DNA of 64,000 bases from Dermacentor variabilis. Taxonomy: Eukaryota; Arthropoda; Arachnida; Ixodida; Ixodidae. The stretch spans positions 190,026,067 through 190,090,066 of the forward strand of contig NC_134569.1 in the NCBI RefSeq assembly GCF_050947875.1. The letters run 5' to 3'. Positions 32,430 through 42,409 of this stretch are shown here, in pieces. The stretch's first letter is position 1, and the number at the start of each line of letters is the position of its first letter. The notes beneath the pieces were generated by a model. That model had not been told where the DNA came from. It did no database searches and was given only the letters and a program-made list of their open reading frames with translations. The translations under genes and the position numbers were made by a program.

Positions 32430-34366
32430 GTGTTCACGAACGATGATGGAAAGACACGGCACATGGCACTTTTAAATGATATTCCACCCAACGGTGATGT
32501 CGACGTAAACGAAGCAGGTGCACTGTCCTTGCTTCTTGATCTTGATACAAAGAAGTCGCCAGACGTCGACGAAATACTTAATGCTTTTTTGGTGAGATAC
32601 GCCGAATGGTGCGCCAAATATATTTGTGTTATTTATAATAAATCCCTTTCGTGTGCAGAAATCCCACGTGATTGTAAACATGCAAAAATTATTCCCATCC
32701 CTAAATCAGACGACCGTTCATTGCTCTTCTCTTACCGTACTATCTCCCTACTTTGTACTTCATCAAAACTGTTAGAACACACAATATTTAAGCACATCTC
32801 AGTCTCCATTGAAAGTCATGGTCTCTGCGACACGCGACAACACGGCTTCCGTCGTGGTAAATGCACCGTAACACAACTATTGGAAACAGTGCATGAAATC
32901 GCGGCAGCACTAGATCGTCAAGGCCAAATTGACATGATATTCTTAGATTTTGAGAAAGCCTTTGACCGTGTGTCCCACCAAAAGTTGTTTGTCAAAGTTA
33001 AAACCTATTCTCAAGAACGACCAAATACTTCACTGGATTGAGGCGTGTCTTACGAGCAGGCGACAGACAGTCGTTGTTGTTGTTGCGAGTGCCTCATAAT
33101 CAGAAAGTGGTTTTGGCACGTAAAACCCCAAATATTATTATTATTATTGATGTTGCGAAATCACTTATCCGATGTGAAATCTGGAATCCCACAGGGATCT
33201 GTCTTGTGTCCTGTGTTCTTTCTAGCTTTTATCAATGATATCGTGAATAATACACCAGTTAAAATCCGGCTATTTGCAGATAACTGCGTACTTTATCATG
33301 AAATTCACAGCGAGGCAGATCAGACGATCTAACTTCATATTTATCAGCAATAGCGACATGGTGCTGAGAGTGCCAAATGATTATTAGCCCAAGAAAAACA
33401 GTATCAATGATAATTACACGCAAAAAGAAGCCGTTACCCTTTGTATACAGCATTATAGGCCATAACTTACCCTCTGTTACAGAATATAAATATCTTGGTT
33501 CAGTACTTACGTCGGACCTTAGGTGGAATAGCCATGTAGCTCACATTAAAAACAAAGCCATGACGAAGCTCGGATACCCCAGGAGGGCCTTGGCTAAATC
33601 TAAAATATAAAATTATTAGCTTACAAGACTTTGATCAGACCATTGTTAGAGTACACTACACCTGTCTGGGACCCTTACACCCAAGCAAACATAAATAATC
33701 GGTCAGGTTTATTTTTAATTCCTACCGCCGTCATACATCAATTAGCGCTCTTTTACAGGAGGCGAACCTGGAAACTTAGAGGTAAGGCGATATCGAGAGA
33801 GGCTCAAAATATATTTAATTCATCGGGAACGTGTAAAACTAGATAAAAAAAATTGTATACTACACCTTGTAGCCGGCGCCCAACGCGTTCGCCACATTCA
33901 TTCAGGTTAGACGAGTATTCGCACCATACCACTTTATTTAAGCAGTCGTTTTCCCCTGAACCATCCATGACTGGAACGCCCTGCCTGAAAACGTTCTTCA
34001 AAGCTCAACGTTATCATCCTTTGCGCAAGCTCATTAATCTATGACCTGAAACGTTTCCCGCGATCTCTGTCCTATTCCATATGTGATATACACCATATGA
34101 TGTTAAGGGCACCCTTATTTTTGTGTGTATCAGCCATTGTGTAAACATGTGCTGTATTGCAGAATTCTTCGAGATATTCCTTTCTTTCTTCCTTTTTTTT
34201 CATTATTTCTCCTTTTTTGCATTGTAACGAGATCACGCTTTGCTTATTTCGACCTTTTATTTCTTTTTTTTTGTTTTCTTGTGTTTCACATGTCATTAGG
34301 TTGTTAAACCCTTTATGTATATCCCATTCCTGCCTAGGGCCTCTAAAACAGGCTGGCAGTACGAAA
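32430..34366 (+). pseudogene. CR1-like LINE, RT part, degenerate
   Basis: Plus-strand RT. The N-terminal RT (32430-33020) has KIIPIPKSDDRSLLFSYRTISLL, HGFRRGKCTVTQLLE and MIFLDFEKAFDRVSHQKL. After a SINE insertion, SGIPQGSVLCPVFFLAFINDI (about 33180-33240) leads into FADN, where the usual FADD catalytic box has Asp changed to Asn. Then come YKYLGSVLTSDLRWNSH, RPLLEYTTPVWDPY and a C-terminal region to about 34130. The 3' UTR ends near 34366 (GCCTCTAAAACAGGCTGGCAGTA), resembling CR1-like tails. Many frame changes and stops; no endonuclease. It lies within Harbinger element 2. Confidence 0.75.
33089..33150 (+). repeat. SINE 3'-end fragment inserted in LINE, 8-bp target duplication
   Basis: TGCCTCATAATCAGAAAG...GGTTTTGGCACGTAAAACCCC followed by (ATT)n is the tail of the SINE also seen at 39480, 57690, 63284 and 63529. 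TGTTGCGA flanks both sides (33081-33088 and 33151-33158), so it entered the RT coding region by retroposition. Confidence 0.8.
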
Positions 34367-34829
34367 TTTAAAAAAAGACACATGCCTACCTTCCGGAAGA
34401 AGCGTAGATCATTACAGGAGCTCACATAATCTGCAAATGTGCAGGGATAACAAAGAAGCACTGGACAAGCTGCCCTCGTGACTTAACTTTCTTTGCAATT
34501 ATGCGCTCCACGAGCTCAACCCGTCGTCCCTCCTTAAAGGGTAAATGCACTCGTATGTCAACAGAACCAAATAATTGCACTGAAATTGTGCTGAGTTTAA
34601 TGTATTGTGGCTTCAGTGCGGGTTTTCTTCACAGCATGGCACACATTTGGAAAATTCCACTGAAAGATCTTATTTCTCACGTTGCACTACGTAATTTTGC
34701 GATGCTTTAAGCAATAGTCTATGTTCAGTTAATGCAAACGATGTTCTACAAAGATGTGAGGAATATTTGAAGCTCAAAAGTGTTTCGCGTGCTTTTTTGG
34801 AGTATGACACATAACACAGAACACCAGCC

Positions 34830-34995
34830 GTGCATCGACAAAGCATAAGCACGGAAAACAGCACGGAGGTCGCCTAGCCAAGCCAGCTGGAGGATACCAC
34901 TTATGATGCAAGTTCCGTGGACGAGCTTTCTGGAGCAGGATCATCGCCACGCAGCGTGACACCTGCAGTCATCAAACCAGATAGGCGAAAGTAAT
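34830..34995 (+). other. Candidate acidic/Ser-rich exon of the MADF ORF1
   Basis: One frame reads QLEDTTYDASSVDELSGAGS and then SPRSVTPAVIKPDRRK before a GTAATC donor-like site, preceded by a TAG. Low-complexity acidic and serine linkers are usual between the MADF domain and the C-terminus. A following acceptor-like site at 35100-35104 opens a short frame (SRDSGDTDQDTAFHAERQ). The assignment is based on position within Harbinger element 2 and composition only. Confidence 0.3.
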
Positions 34996-35159
34996 CTTTT
35001 TTACAGTTTTGATCTGAAAATCCCGGAAAATAAGCTTGACTTTTCATTCTATATGTTTAGGTTCAGTGCAATCTATATGTGGTAACAGCAATATTTTCTG
35101 CAGGTCAAGGGACAGTGGGGATACAGACCAAGATACAGCGTTTCATGCTGAAAGGCAAG

Positions 35160-36440
35160 TAGTTGCATTAGGATCACTTAAAAAGTCCGCATGCATGCGT
35201 GCTATCCTATCCACAGATATTATGCGACTCTGTAGCACAGCCTGTGATTGAAAATTTAAACTTAAATTTTCTCCTCTGAATGAACAGGCAACAGAAGATC
35301 CCCAGAATGTCAACCACTGATTCCAGGTAAGGGCACACATAGTGTGAGGTTTATGTTGCTCAAGTATACACCATTTTTAAATTTAAGATCTGCACAATCA
35401 GTGCCTCATGTCGACATTGCCTCAGAGTATCTACATCAATTGCGTGCAGTAAAAACATCCCGGCCAACGAAAGAAACGCACAACCTACCGTAGTTATTCA
35501 GCATGACAATCGCACAACAGCTGCGTCTACTTAATACACACCAGCAAATAGACGCAACATCGGCACTACAACAAGTTTTACACGAGAAAGCGATGGACGC
35601 TAGCAGCAAAGTGACATGCGAAAATTAGCTTCGTCGCTGAATTTCACCACATGCAAGGACACTCAGTATGTCAATAAATTTTTACTCCCCACTGTAAAGC
35701 CTTCTGTCCATGTTCAACGACTCTTGCCAAGGGATCTGGCCATCAGTGACGAAGTACGTGGCAAGGTCTTCTCGCATTGTGTAGGCAGCTTTTAAGAAAC
35801 AAGTATCACACAATTATGCATATGCAGGAGTAGCAGTAGCAGGCAGTGTACTACCCAAAGGCATGATTTTGCATGCTTCCCGGGAAGTTCTCCATAATCA
35901 TGTAATTTGCTAATACACTATTAAATATGAAAATAATGCTACTGATATTGACCCTTGAAGAAAACCACTGAGTGTAAACTTTGAATGACCACATTGCAGC
36001 ATAAATGCTCCGTACACCTCCACGTGAAGCGTGGCTTCTTGGCAGATATTGCAAGGAACTTGCAGGCAGGACAATAAACATAGCGAAAGTTTCTATTCAT
36101 TTGCAACACATGTGCAATGATTACAAGACAAACTGTGTTGTCAGGCAATATGGCAGTGTTGATTTAGCTAGAATTTTACTACGTGTGTCTGATGATGTGC
36201 TTAGAGAAAGCTCACAGATGATAGTCATAGATTTATAAGCAGACCACATGTAACAAAATTATTGCCATATTAACGTTTAAAACAGGTGCCCACTTATCAC
36301 AAGAACAATTATTGTTCGCATTTGTATTGCTAATCATCAACAAGGGATGCATGAGTCACTTTTATTACATAAGTTTTGAGTAATGCTAACACCAATTTTA
36401 TATGTTTAGGCATACTTAATTCGAGTTAACGTGCCGCATG
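35160..36440. other. Harbinger element 2 interior without recognised coding sequence
   Basis: No domain recognised. Several splice-like AG/GT sites occur, for example around 35287-35330, but the frames between them are short. A BESS motif, common at MADF protein C-termini, was looked for and not seen. Confidence 0.4.
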
Positions 36441-37500
36441 ACACTTCATTACCTGGTTGAGTGACAGCCTGTAATACACAGAGGTGGCAGTGCATTGTTG
36501 CTGCTGTCCTGGGCCCTCCAGCTGCCTTCATTGATGTTTCCCAGCCAGTCTACATGGTCAGCTGTTCCAGGAGGGGAGTATGCAGATAGGGAAGTGGGGG
36601 CTCCTTGAGCAGGAAGTTGTGCAGAACTGCGCAAGCAGAGATAATCCTTCTCACATTGTCGTCCTTAGCTTTTAACGGGCGGCGCAGGATGCGCCACTTC
36701 GGTGCCATTATGCCGAGGGCATTCTCTATGACCCGACGGGCTCTACTGAGACGGTAGTTGAAGATCCTGTTTTTTTTTTTGTGGGTCTCGACAAAGTGGC
36801 TTGCTGCAGAAGCACCTTCTAGTGGCTGCTGCTTTTTTGCTAGCAGGCAAAAATGGGTCAATACCTGCATGACAAGTTATGCACACATTGAGATGCAAAA
36901 AAAATTTTTTTTGTAACAGCAGTGACAATGTCCAAGCAACAACGCGGAAGAGCAGTATGTGCATCGTTACTTGCTTTTGTACTACTGTATTGGTTATGTA
37001 TCAAGAAAATGCTTCCTCAGGAAAGGAGGAAAAACCATAGAAATGGCCTTCATAACAAAAGTGTAGAAATATGTCAATGAAGTGCTTCAGGCACCTCTAT
37101 TGGAAAATATTAGAGTAATGCTAACTTACAAGTTTGTATGTTGAATATTTACAGCCCGATTTGCACGCGTCCACTAAGAAACGTATCCACTAAAGGGTAA
37201 CACTCCGGCAGCAAGACAAATATGCCGAGCAAATTTCATCTTCAAGGACTATGTGATCATCTGAAGCTCAGTTCCTTTTTTTGAAGTACCCACATGCAAT
37301 AAGCACTGTAAGTGAATGTATTCATTCAGGTGTTTGACGGGCAATGAAATCACAATGCGTTCTGATCTGTTCATTCTTCTGTGAATTAGGTCAATAAACA
37401 GCTTCAAGTACGTACAATTAAAACAATACTGCCGAGCATGCAAAGCAATGGAAAGGTTAAACTAGCTTTTCCTGGGATACGGCCGTATCATGTGTCTTAA

Positions 37501-39070
37501 AGGGAAGCTGAAAAGTTTTCCAGAAAAAATGAGTGAACATCTGTACATAATGGTTTCCAACCCTCCAAATTCGAATATCGTATCGAAATTGAGCGAAGAA
37601 AGCGCAAATATATTTTATTTCGACGAAAAGTGCACCAGCCGACACGCCCAGCTCGCGCGTCTCGTTTCCGCCTGTGATTGGTCGGGCGCCTCGTGACGTC
37701 AACACTAGTGTTCGTCCGAACCGACCGCTGCCGCTACACATGAAGCGCGGTGCCAGGTAGTATGGTGCTGTTTTTCTGAGACGGTAATGGAAAATTTAGA
37801 GAGACTGCATTTTTCTGAGGAGTTCGGCGTTACTCCCTACATGTAGGAGCCGATTGCGAAGAGCCGGCCTCTCGAAAAAGCAAACGATGCTGGTGCGAGC
37901 AGTGCTTTCGACGCGAACGAAAGCGAAGTCTTGGGATCTCCTCGTGTTGGAAATGCTCTTTGGTGAGTATGTTTTTTGCAAAGCGATATAGGGATCTCGC
38001 CGATCTTTCGCCGATCTAGTGAGCTCGTTTACGGTCAAACAACTGTAGTGTTGTGTTCCTGCATGCCTCCTCGTGGAACGTAAGCGGGGATGCGATCATC
38101 AGCATTTGTGCGCTGTCCAAAGCTGTCGGCAATTTACAAAGACGGTTTAAACGCGTGAACAGCTTCCCGGTTCATGCAGTACGTGTAGTGACCTTTATCT
38201 GTGCGCCATTCGCACACTACTCGTAACCGAAGTCGTAAAGGCGGCGAATTCCGTCGGCTACGTGAGACGGTCGGTTTCTCGCTGTGCGCGAGAGAAGGGG
38301 GGAGCGTAGCGTCCTGGCGTGCGCCGGCTTTCCAGCACATGCAAACTCTACACTTGCAGTGCGTTATGGTAGCTGCATGCAGGCTGTTTTACAACACACG
38401 TGCAAATAGAAAATTCGCGGCGCTTTGCGACGAAACCTGCGTCAAGGGCGGGAGATAAAGATGCACCTTCCGTTCAGCGTGTTAACACGAAGGAGCTCGC
38501 AGTAAATCAAAATCCAGGTTTGGGCGAGTTCGTGTATTCATAAGGCCTTCCAACACCAGTTATCATCAGTCAGTCCGCACTCGTGCAGTCTTTGTTTTTG
38601 TTGCTCTTATTTTTTCGCGCTGCGTTTAGAAAGCCTGCTAGTGACAAGTAGTCCTCTCTCATTCTGTGGCCATATACAGCAACTACGCAGGCCGAATTGC
38701 AGGGCTGGCCGTATACTACCACTCTACATACACGCAGACGCACCAACAAAGGAATGCAGGGTCGATCGAAGCAGATTACGATGGCACGCACGCAGAAACA
38801 AGCACGGTCAGGCACGGTCGCGCAGGCTGCGAAGGAACAAAACACTAGAGTTGACGTCACAACACCGCGGTTTCCGGTCTCCGCTTGCATCGTCAGCGTC
38901 AGTAGCAGCGCGCGGCATTCGACGGGGGGCGGAGCTACAGCGCAATTTTAACCGACGATTACGTTGCTCCTAATTGAAAAAAAAACCCAAATTTTACCTA
39001 CATGGTTTATAAGGTTCCCGCATCCGTATATGAACGCCTTATTGAATTCGACAGACTCTTCAGCCTCCCT
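37501..39070. mobile_element. 1,570-bp nonautonomous element with TTAA target duplication (piggyBac-type)
   Basis: The left end AGGGAAGCTGAAAAGT and the reverse complement of the right end, AGGGAGGCTGAAGAGT, match at 14 of 16. TTAA lies immediately outside both ends (37497-37500 and 39071-39074). TTAA duplication is diagnostic of piggyBac-like insertion, though piggyBac ends usually begin with C. No transposase frame is present. It interrupts an intron of the Harbinger transposase. Confidence 0.75.
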
Positions 39071-39477
39071 TTAAGGGAAAACGCTTCATCTCCCACCAGG
39101 CAGAAGGGAATATTGCAAACTTTGCCCAATGGTGCATCATGGGGAATCCTTGTTTCTTTGAAGGAATGGTCTCTTGTAGCCTACTTCGGCTGAACACACG
39201 GTTGAACATCGCTGACGCGGGACCTATTTTTACGTACAGAAATTTGAAGAAGATAACAAGAACACTCCTTTCTAAACACTAATTTTTGAACCTGTTCGGT
39301 TGTCTACAAAGTAGAGGTGAAGGAAAAGAAGTTATGTAACACAAAACCAAGGATACAACTTTGCAGCCTACATTAAAGTAAGGTGTCCTTTCCTTTTCTG
39401 TTTTAGAGATGCACAGTATTTGGAATTAATTGCACATACACATGTACGCAAACTTACTTCCTTATACTAAAATATTA

Positions 39478-39765
39478 TTTCTGGGGTTTTGTATGCAAGC
39501 AATTAAATTATGTGGATTTACATGCCAAAACAACTTCGATTATGAGGCACGCCGTAGTGGAGGGCTGCGGAAATTTCGACCACCTGGGGTTCAGTAACGT
39601 GCACCTAAATCTAAGTACACGGGTGTTAGCGCATTTCGGCACGCAAACACTTGTATATCATTACATAGCGCGCCGTGGTCAGTGACCGCAGATTAACTTT
39701 CATCAGCCGGGGCTCTTTAATATCCATGTGAACCTAAGCACACGACTTTTACTCATAAGAAATCC
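39478..39765 (-). repeat. tRNA-derived SINE copy (minus), plus a more diverged second piece
   Basis: 39478-39640 carries, on the plus strand, TTATGAGGCACGCCGTAGTGG, CGACCACCTGGGGTTC, GTAACGTGCACCTAAATCTAAG and CACGGGTGTT. This is the reverse complement of the SINE body seen at 57690 and 63529. 39690-39765 shows a weaker second match (GGGGCTCTTTAATATCCATGTGAACCTAAGCAC). From memory this family is widespread in hard ticks. Confidence 0.7.
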
Positions 39766-40799
39766 TCAGTATGTTGTTGAACTCTACGTCACAATGAGCA
39801 TAATTGTACCAAGTGGTGCTGACCATGATTAATGTTAGTACCAGTAACGCATCAATTATGTGCAAGTACCTGTAGCAGGCGTCGCTGATGGCAAGCAGGG
39901 ATTTCCTGATAAAAATTTTGTAGTTGCGGTCCTCACTTCATGATTTGGAAGGACATTCGATGACAACATGTTTTCTATCAATTGCGCCCACGCAGTGCGG
40001 CCAATTCCACCGCTCCTCGAAATCACATGCCATCTGCAGGATGAAGGTACATGAGATGAGAATTAATGCATCAGCCTGTCCTATGAGCGAGAGCCACATC
40101 AACGAAAGCAACCATTGCAGTGATGACGTATCAGCTATGTACGTGCTATCACAATTAAATACATGCATTGAAGAGCATGTAATAACATGCTGTTTACCCG
40201 TAGCCACTCATCTTCACTTGAAGGACAGCACACATATAGAGGTCCAAGGACATGCCACAGCACCTGGCCCACCGACGACACAATGCCACAGGCTGGCGAG
40301 CGTCCGTTCAGGAAGCTGAAACAAGATGACCGGATCGTTTCCCCTGCAGCCAAGAATCTGAAGAAAAATATAAACAAATTCAGGGAGAGTGTACAATTTC
40401 ATATGGGTGCAAGGTTAACTAAATGGGAAGATCTGCATGTTCAAGGGAAGCCACTCACTTCTTTACAAGTACATTGTATTGCACATTGCCTCGCCTTTTC
40501 TGTGGCTACGACATCGGTTGCATTTGGCTCAAAGCAAATAAATCTAATGAGATGCGGTTGAACATACGAATATTCATTTACTCAGAGGCTCCAAATAGGA
40601 GTATTGTGTGAGGGGGGCATGCAGAGAAAATGAAGAACACAAGAAAGCAGCTCATGCACCATGTTTGACTGTCACCCATGTTTCACAGGACGCATAGAAG
40701 TAATGACAAGTATAAAGCTACAAATATAAGGCCAGAAAAATATTGCACAGTATATGCAATCTCTGAACGAACATTGAAATGGCGGCTAAAAGGGTGACT

Positions 40800-40995
40800 A
40801 ACAATGTGCAGGGCAGTGAATAAAACAGCTAAGAAAACCAGAGCAGTACTTGGTCTTTGAAGACTGCAGAGTCATGAATGGCAACGATGCGACCAGGAAG
40901 ATCATTCCAGTACTTTATGGCAGGCGGAAGCGCTGATGAATTAAAAGCCGTGTTGCCATGTTGCTCTGGTGTCGGGTATTATAGCGAGAACTTCA
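40800..40995 (-). pseudogene. C-terminal tail of a CR1/Jockey-group LINE
   Basis: The minus strand reads FNSSALPPAIKYWNDLPGRIVAIHDSAVFKDQVLLWFS and a stop. W-N-x-L-P with a following hydrophobic helix is the usual C-terminal signature of CR1/Jockey-group ORF2. No RT core is attached. It lies in the intron between transposase exons 2 and 3 of Harbinger element 2. Confidence 0.5.
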
Positions 40996-42409
40996 GGTCA
41001 GTAACGCTAGTCTGTCGGTCACATTTCCTGATTATAAAACGTATATAATAAAAGCGTTATAAACTCATATGAAATAATATATAATGGCGATATTTAAGAC
41101 AAGTTTTCCAACGTTACAATATTAACGTGCGCGAGATAAACATTTATTCTCAGCTGCCATGAAACAACAAAAGTGGCGCCTATGCTAAGGAAACGCTGCT
41201 TATGACAATATCTGCTCAAAATTATTCACACACCTAAATGCCATCCACAGCACCAAATGAATCATATTTAGTAAACGCAATTCCAAGCAGACACTGAGGC
41301 AGGGTCACTGAAACCGCTGAAAAAAATCTAGAATGCATGTTTTCTGTTAAAGAATTCTCAGTGAGCCAAAACGTCCTCAACTGTTGCATGTACATGTGTT
41401 TTCGACATCTTACCTGATAGTTTGCGCAAGCCGGTGCTCGGGACTGATTGCTCTTCGGAAATTTGCATGTTTCTTCCGAATCTGGGGTCCGACAAGATGC
41501 ACGAGCGTGTCGAAAGTACGTGGAGGCATCCTTATGGTACCTAGGAATACAAAAACACATTGCGTATAGCACTACGCGACATCGAAGTATTCAACTGCAC
41601 GTGATTGAATATTGTCACGAATAACAATACATCTCAACTTACTCTCTGTAGTACTCCACGTCGCTATCTCGCAGGAGGGGTAGCAGTTTCCTGGCGAGAC
41701 CAAGCTGTTCGCGCTCTCGCAGAGCTGGACGGGCCCGCCAACGCCGCTACCGCCGTCTCTTCGGCGAATGCTTCTGCGCGTCATACAACGCCAGAAAGGT
41801 GCTTGCCAACAGGCCTAGCAGTACTGCCTCTCCTTGCTCAGGGTTCATCATGACCTTTCCAAGCAATGGTGGAGAAGCGCAAAATTAACCCACGGGACTC
41901 GACGCGACCGGAGCCAACTGCGCAATTTCCTGCCGCGCGAACCTCCGGGATATTCCGCGCTTGCTTGGAGGTTAGCACTTTACGGGGCAGATGGCGCTGT
42001 ATCTCGTTCCGGTGGCGCGGTGCGCAAGCAGTCTGAACGACGCGATTTTCGGCGGCAGGAGAATTCCATTCGCTGTAGATCGACGCCGGTTTCCTCAGTG
42101 TGAACGTGCCATAAGAAGCGATGAAGTTATCCGCGTCACGAAATTCAGACAAACGTCGACAGGCAAAAAGCACAGCGTGCGAGCGGGGCGTATTTCAACA
42201 GGTGAACTTTACGAGCGCGGCTTTCTTGCACTTTTCAAGACCTGTCTTGCATTGGGCTCTTGCATTTCCAAGGGGGCGCTGCGAAAATGGTGCTAGAAAG
42301 CACCCTCTGTCCTGAACTGGGTAGTACCAAGCTCGGTCGTCTGCTTCGGAACATTAAGATGCATTTAAAAAGAATGATACGACAGGTAACAATATATCAG
42401 GTTATAAGA

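Larger units (their letters stand above)
36530..41851 (-). pseudogene. PIF/Harbinger transposase of element 2, spliced, with two nonsense codons
   Basis: Minus-strand exons join in frame: 41851-41643, 41530-41414, 40357-40198 and 40033-39870, plus a C-terminal exon about 36870-36530. Exon 1 starts ATG-ATG and ends in LLPLLRDSDVEYYRE. Exon 2 has MPPRTFDTLVHLVGPQI and FRRAISPEHRLAQTIR. Exon 3 has FLAAGETIRS and VGQVLWHVLGPLYV. Exon 4 has FEERWNWPHCVGAIDRKHVVI (first catalytic Asp) and LLAISDACYR. The last exon has RIFNYRLSRARRVIEN (catalytic Glu) and IISACAVLHNFLL. Nonsense codons are TAG at 41749-41747 and TGA at 39940-39938, the latter where families have S-G-S. The exon with the second Asp was not found. 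A TTAA-flanked element sits between the last two exons. Confidence 0.8.
25837..42111 (+). mobile_element. Complete but degenerate PIF/Harbinger element (element 2), 16.3 kb with nested insertions
   Basis: The left end TGCCTCGTTCACACTGAG (25837-25854) and the reverse complement of the right end, TGGCACGTTCACACTGAG (42111-42094), match at 16 of 18 positions, and similarity extends inward to a shared GGCGTC. Each end is flanked by TAA (25834-25836 and 42112-42114), the 3-bp target duplication expected for PIF/Harbinger. Inside are a MADF-domain ORF1 (26014-27202, plus) and a spliced Harbinger transposase (41851 to about 36530, minus) in convergent orientation. RTE and CR1-like LINEs, a hAT-type MITE, a TTAA-flanked element, SINE pieces and an internal duplication account for much of the extra length. 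Confidence 0.8.
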
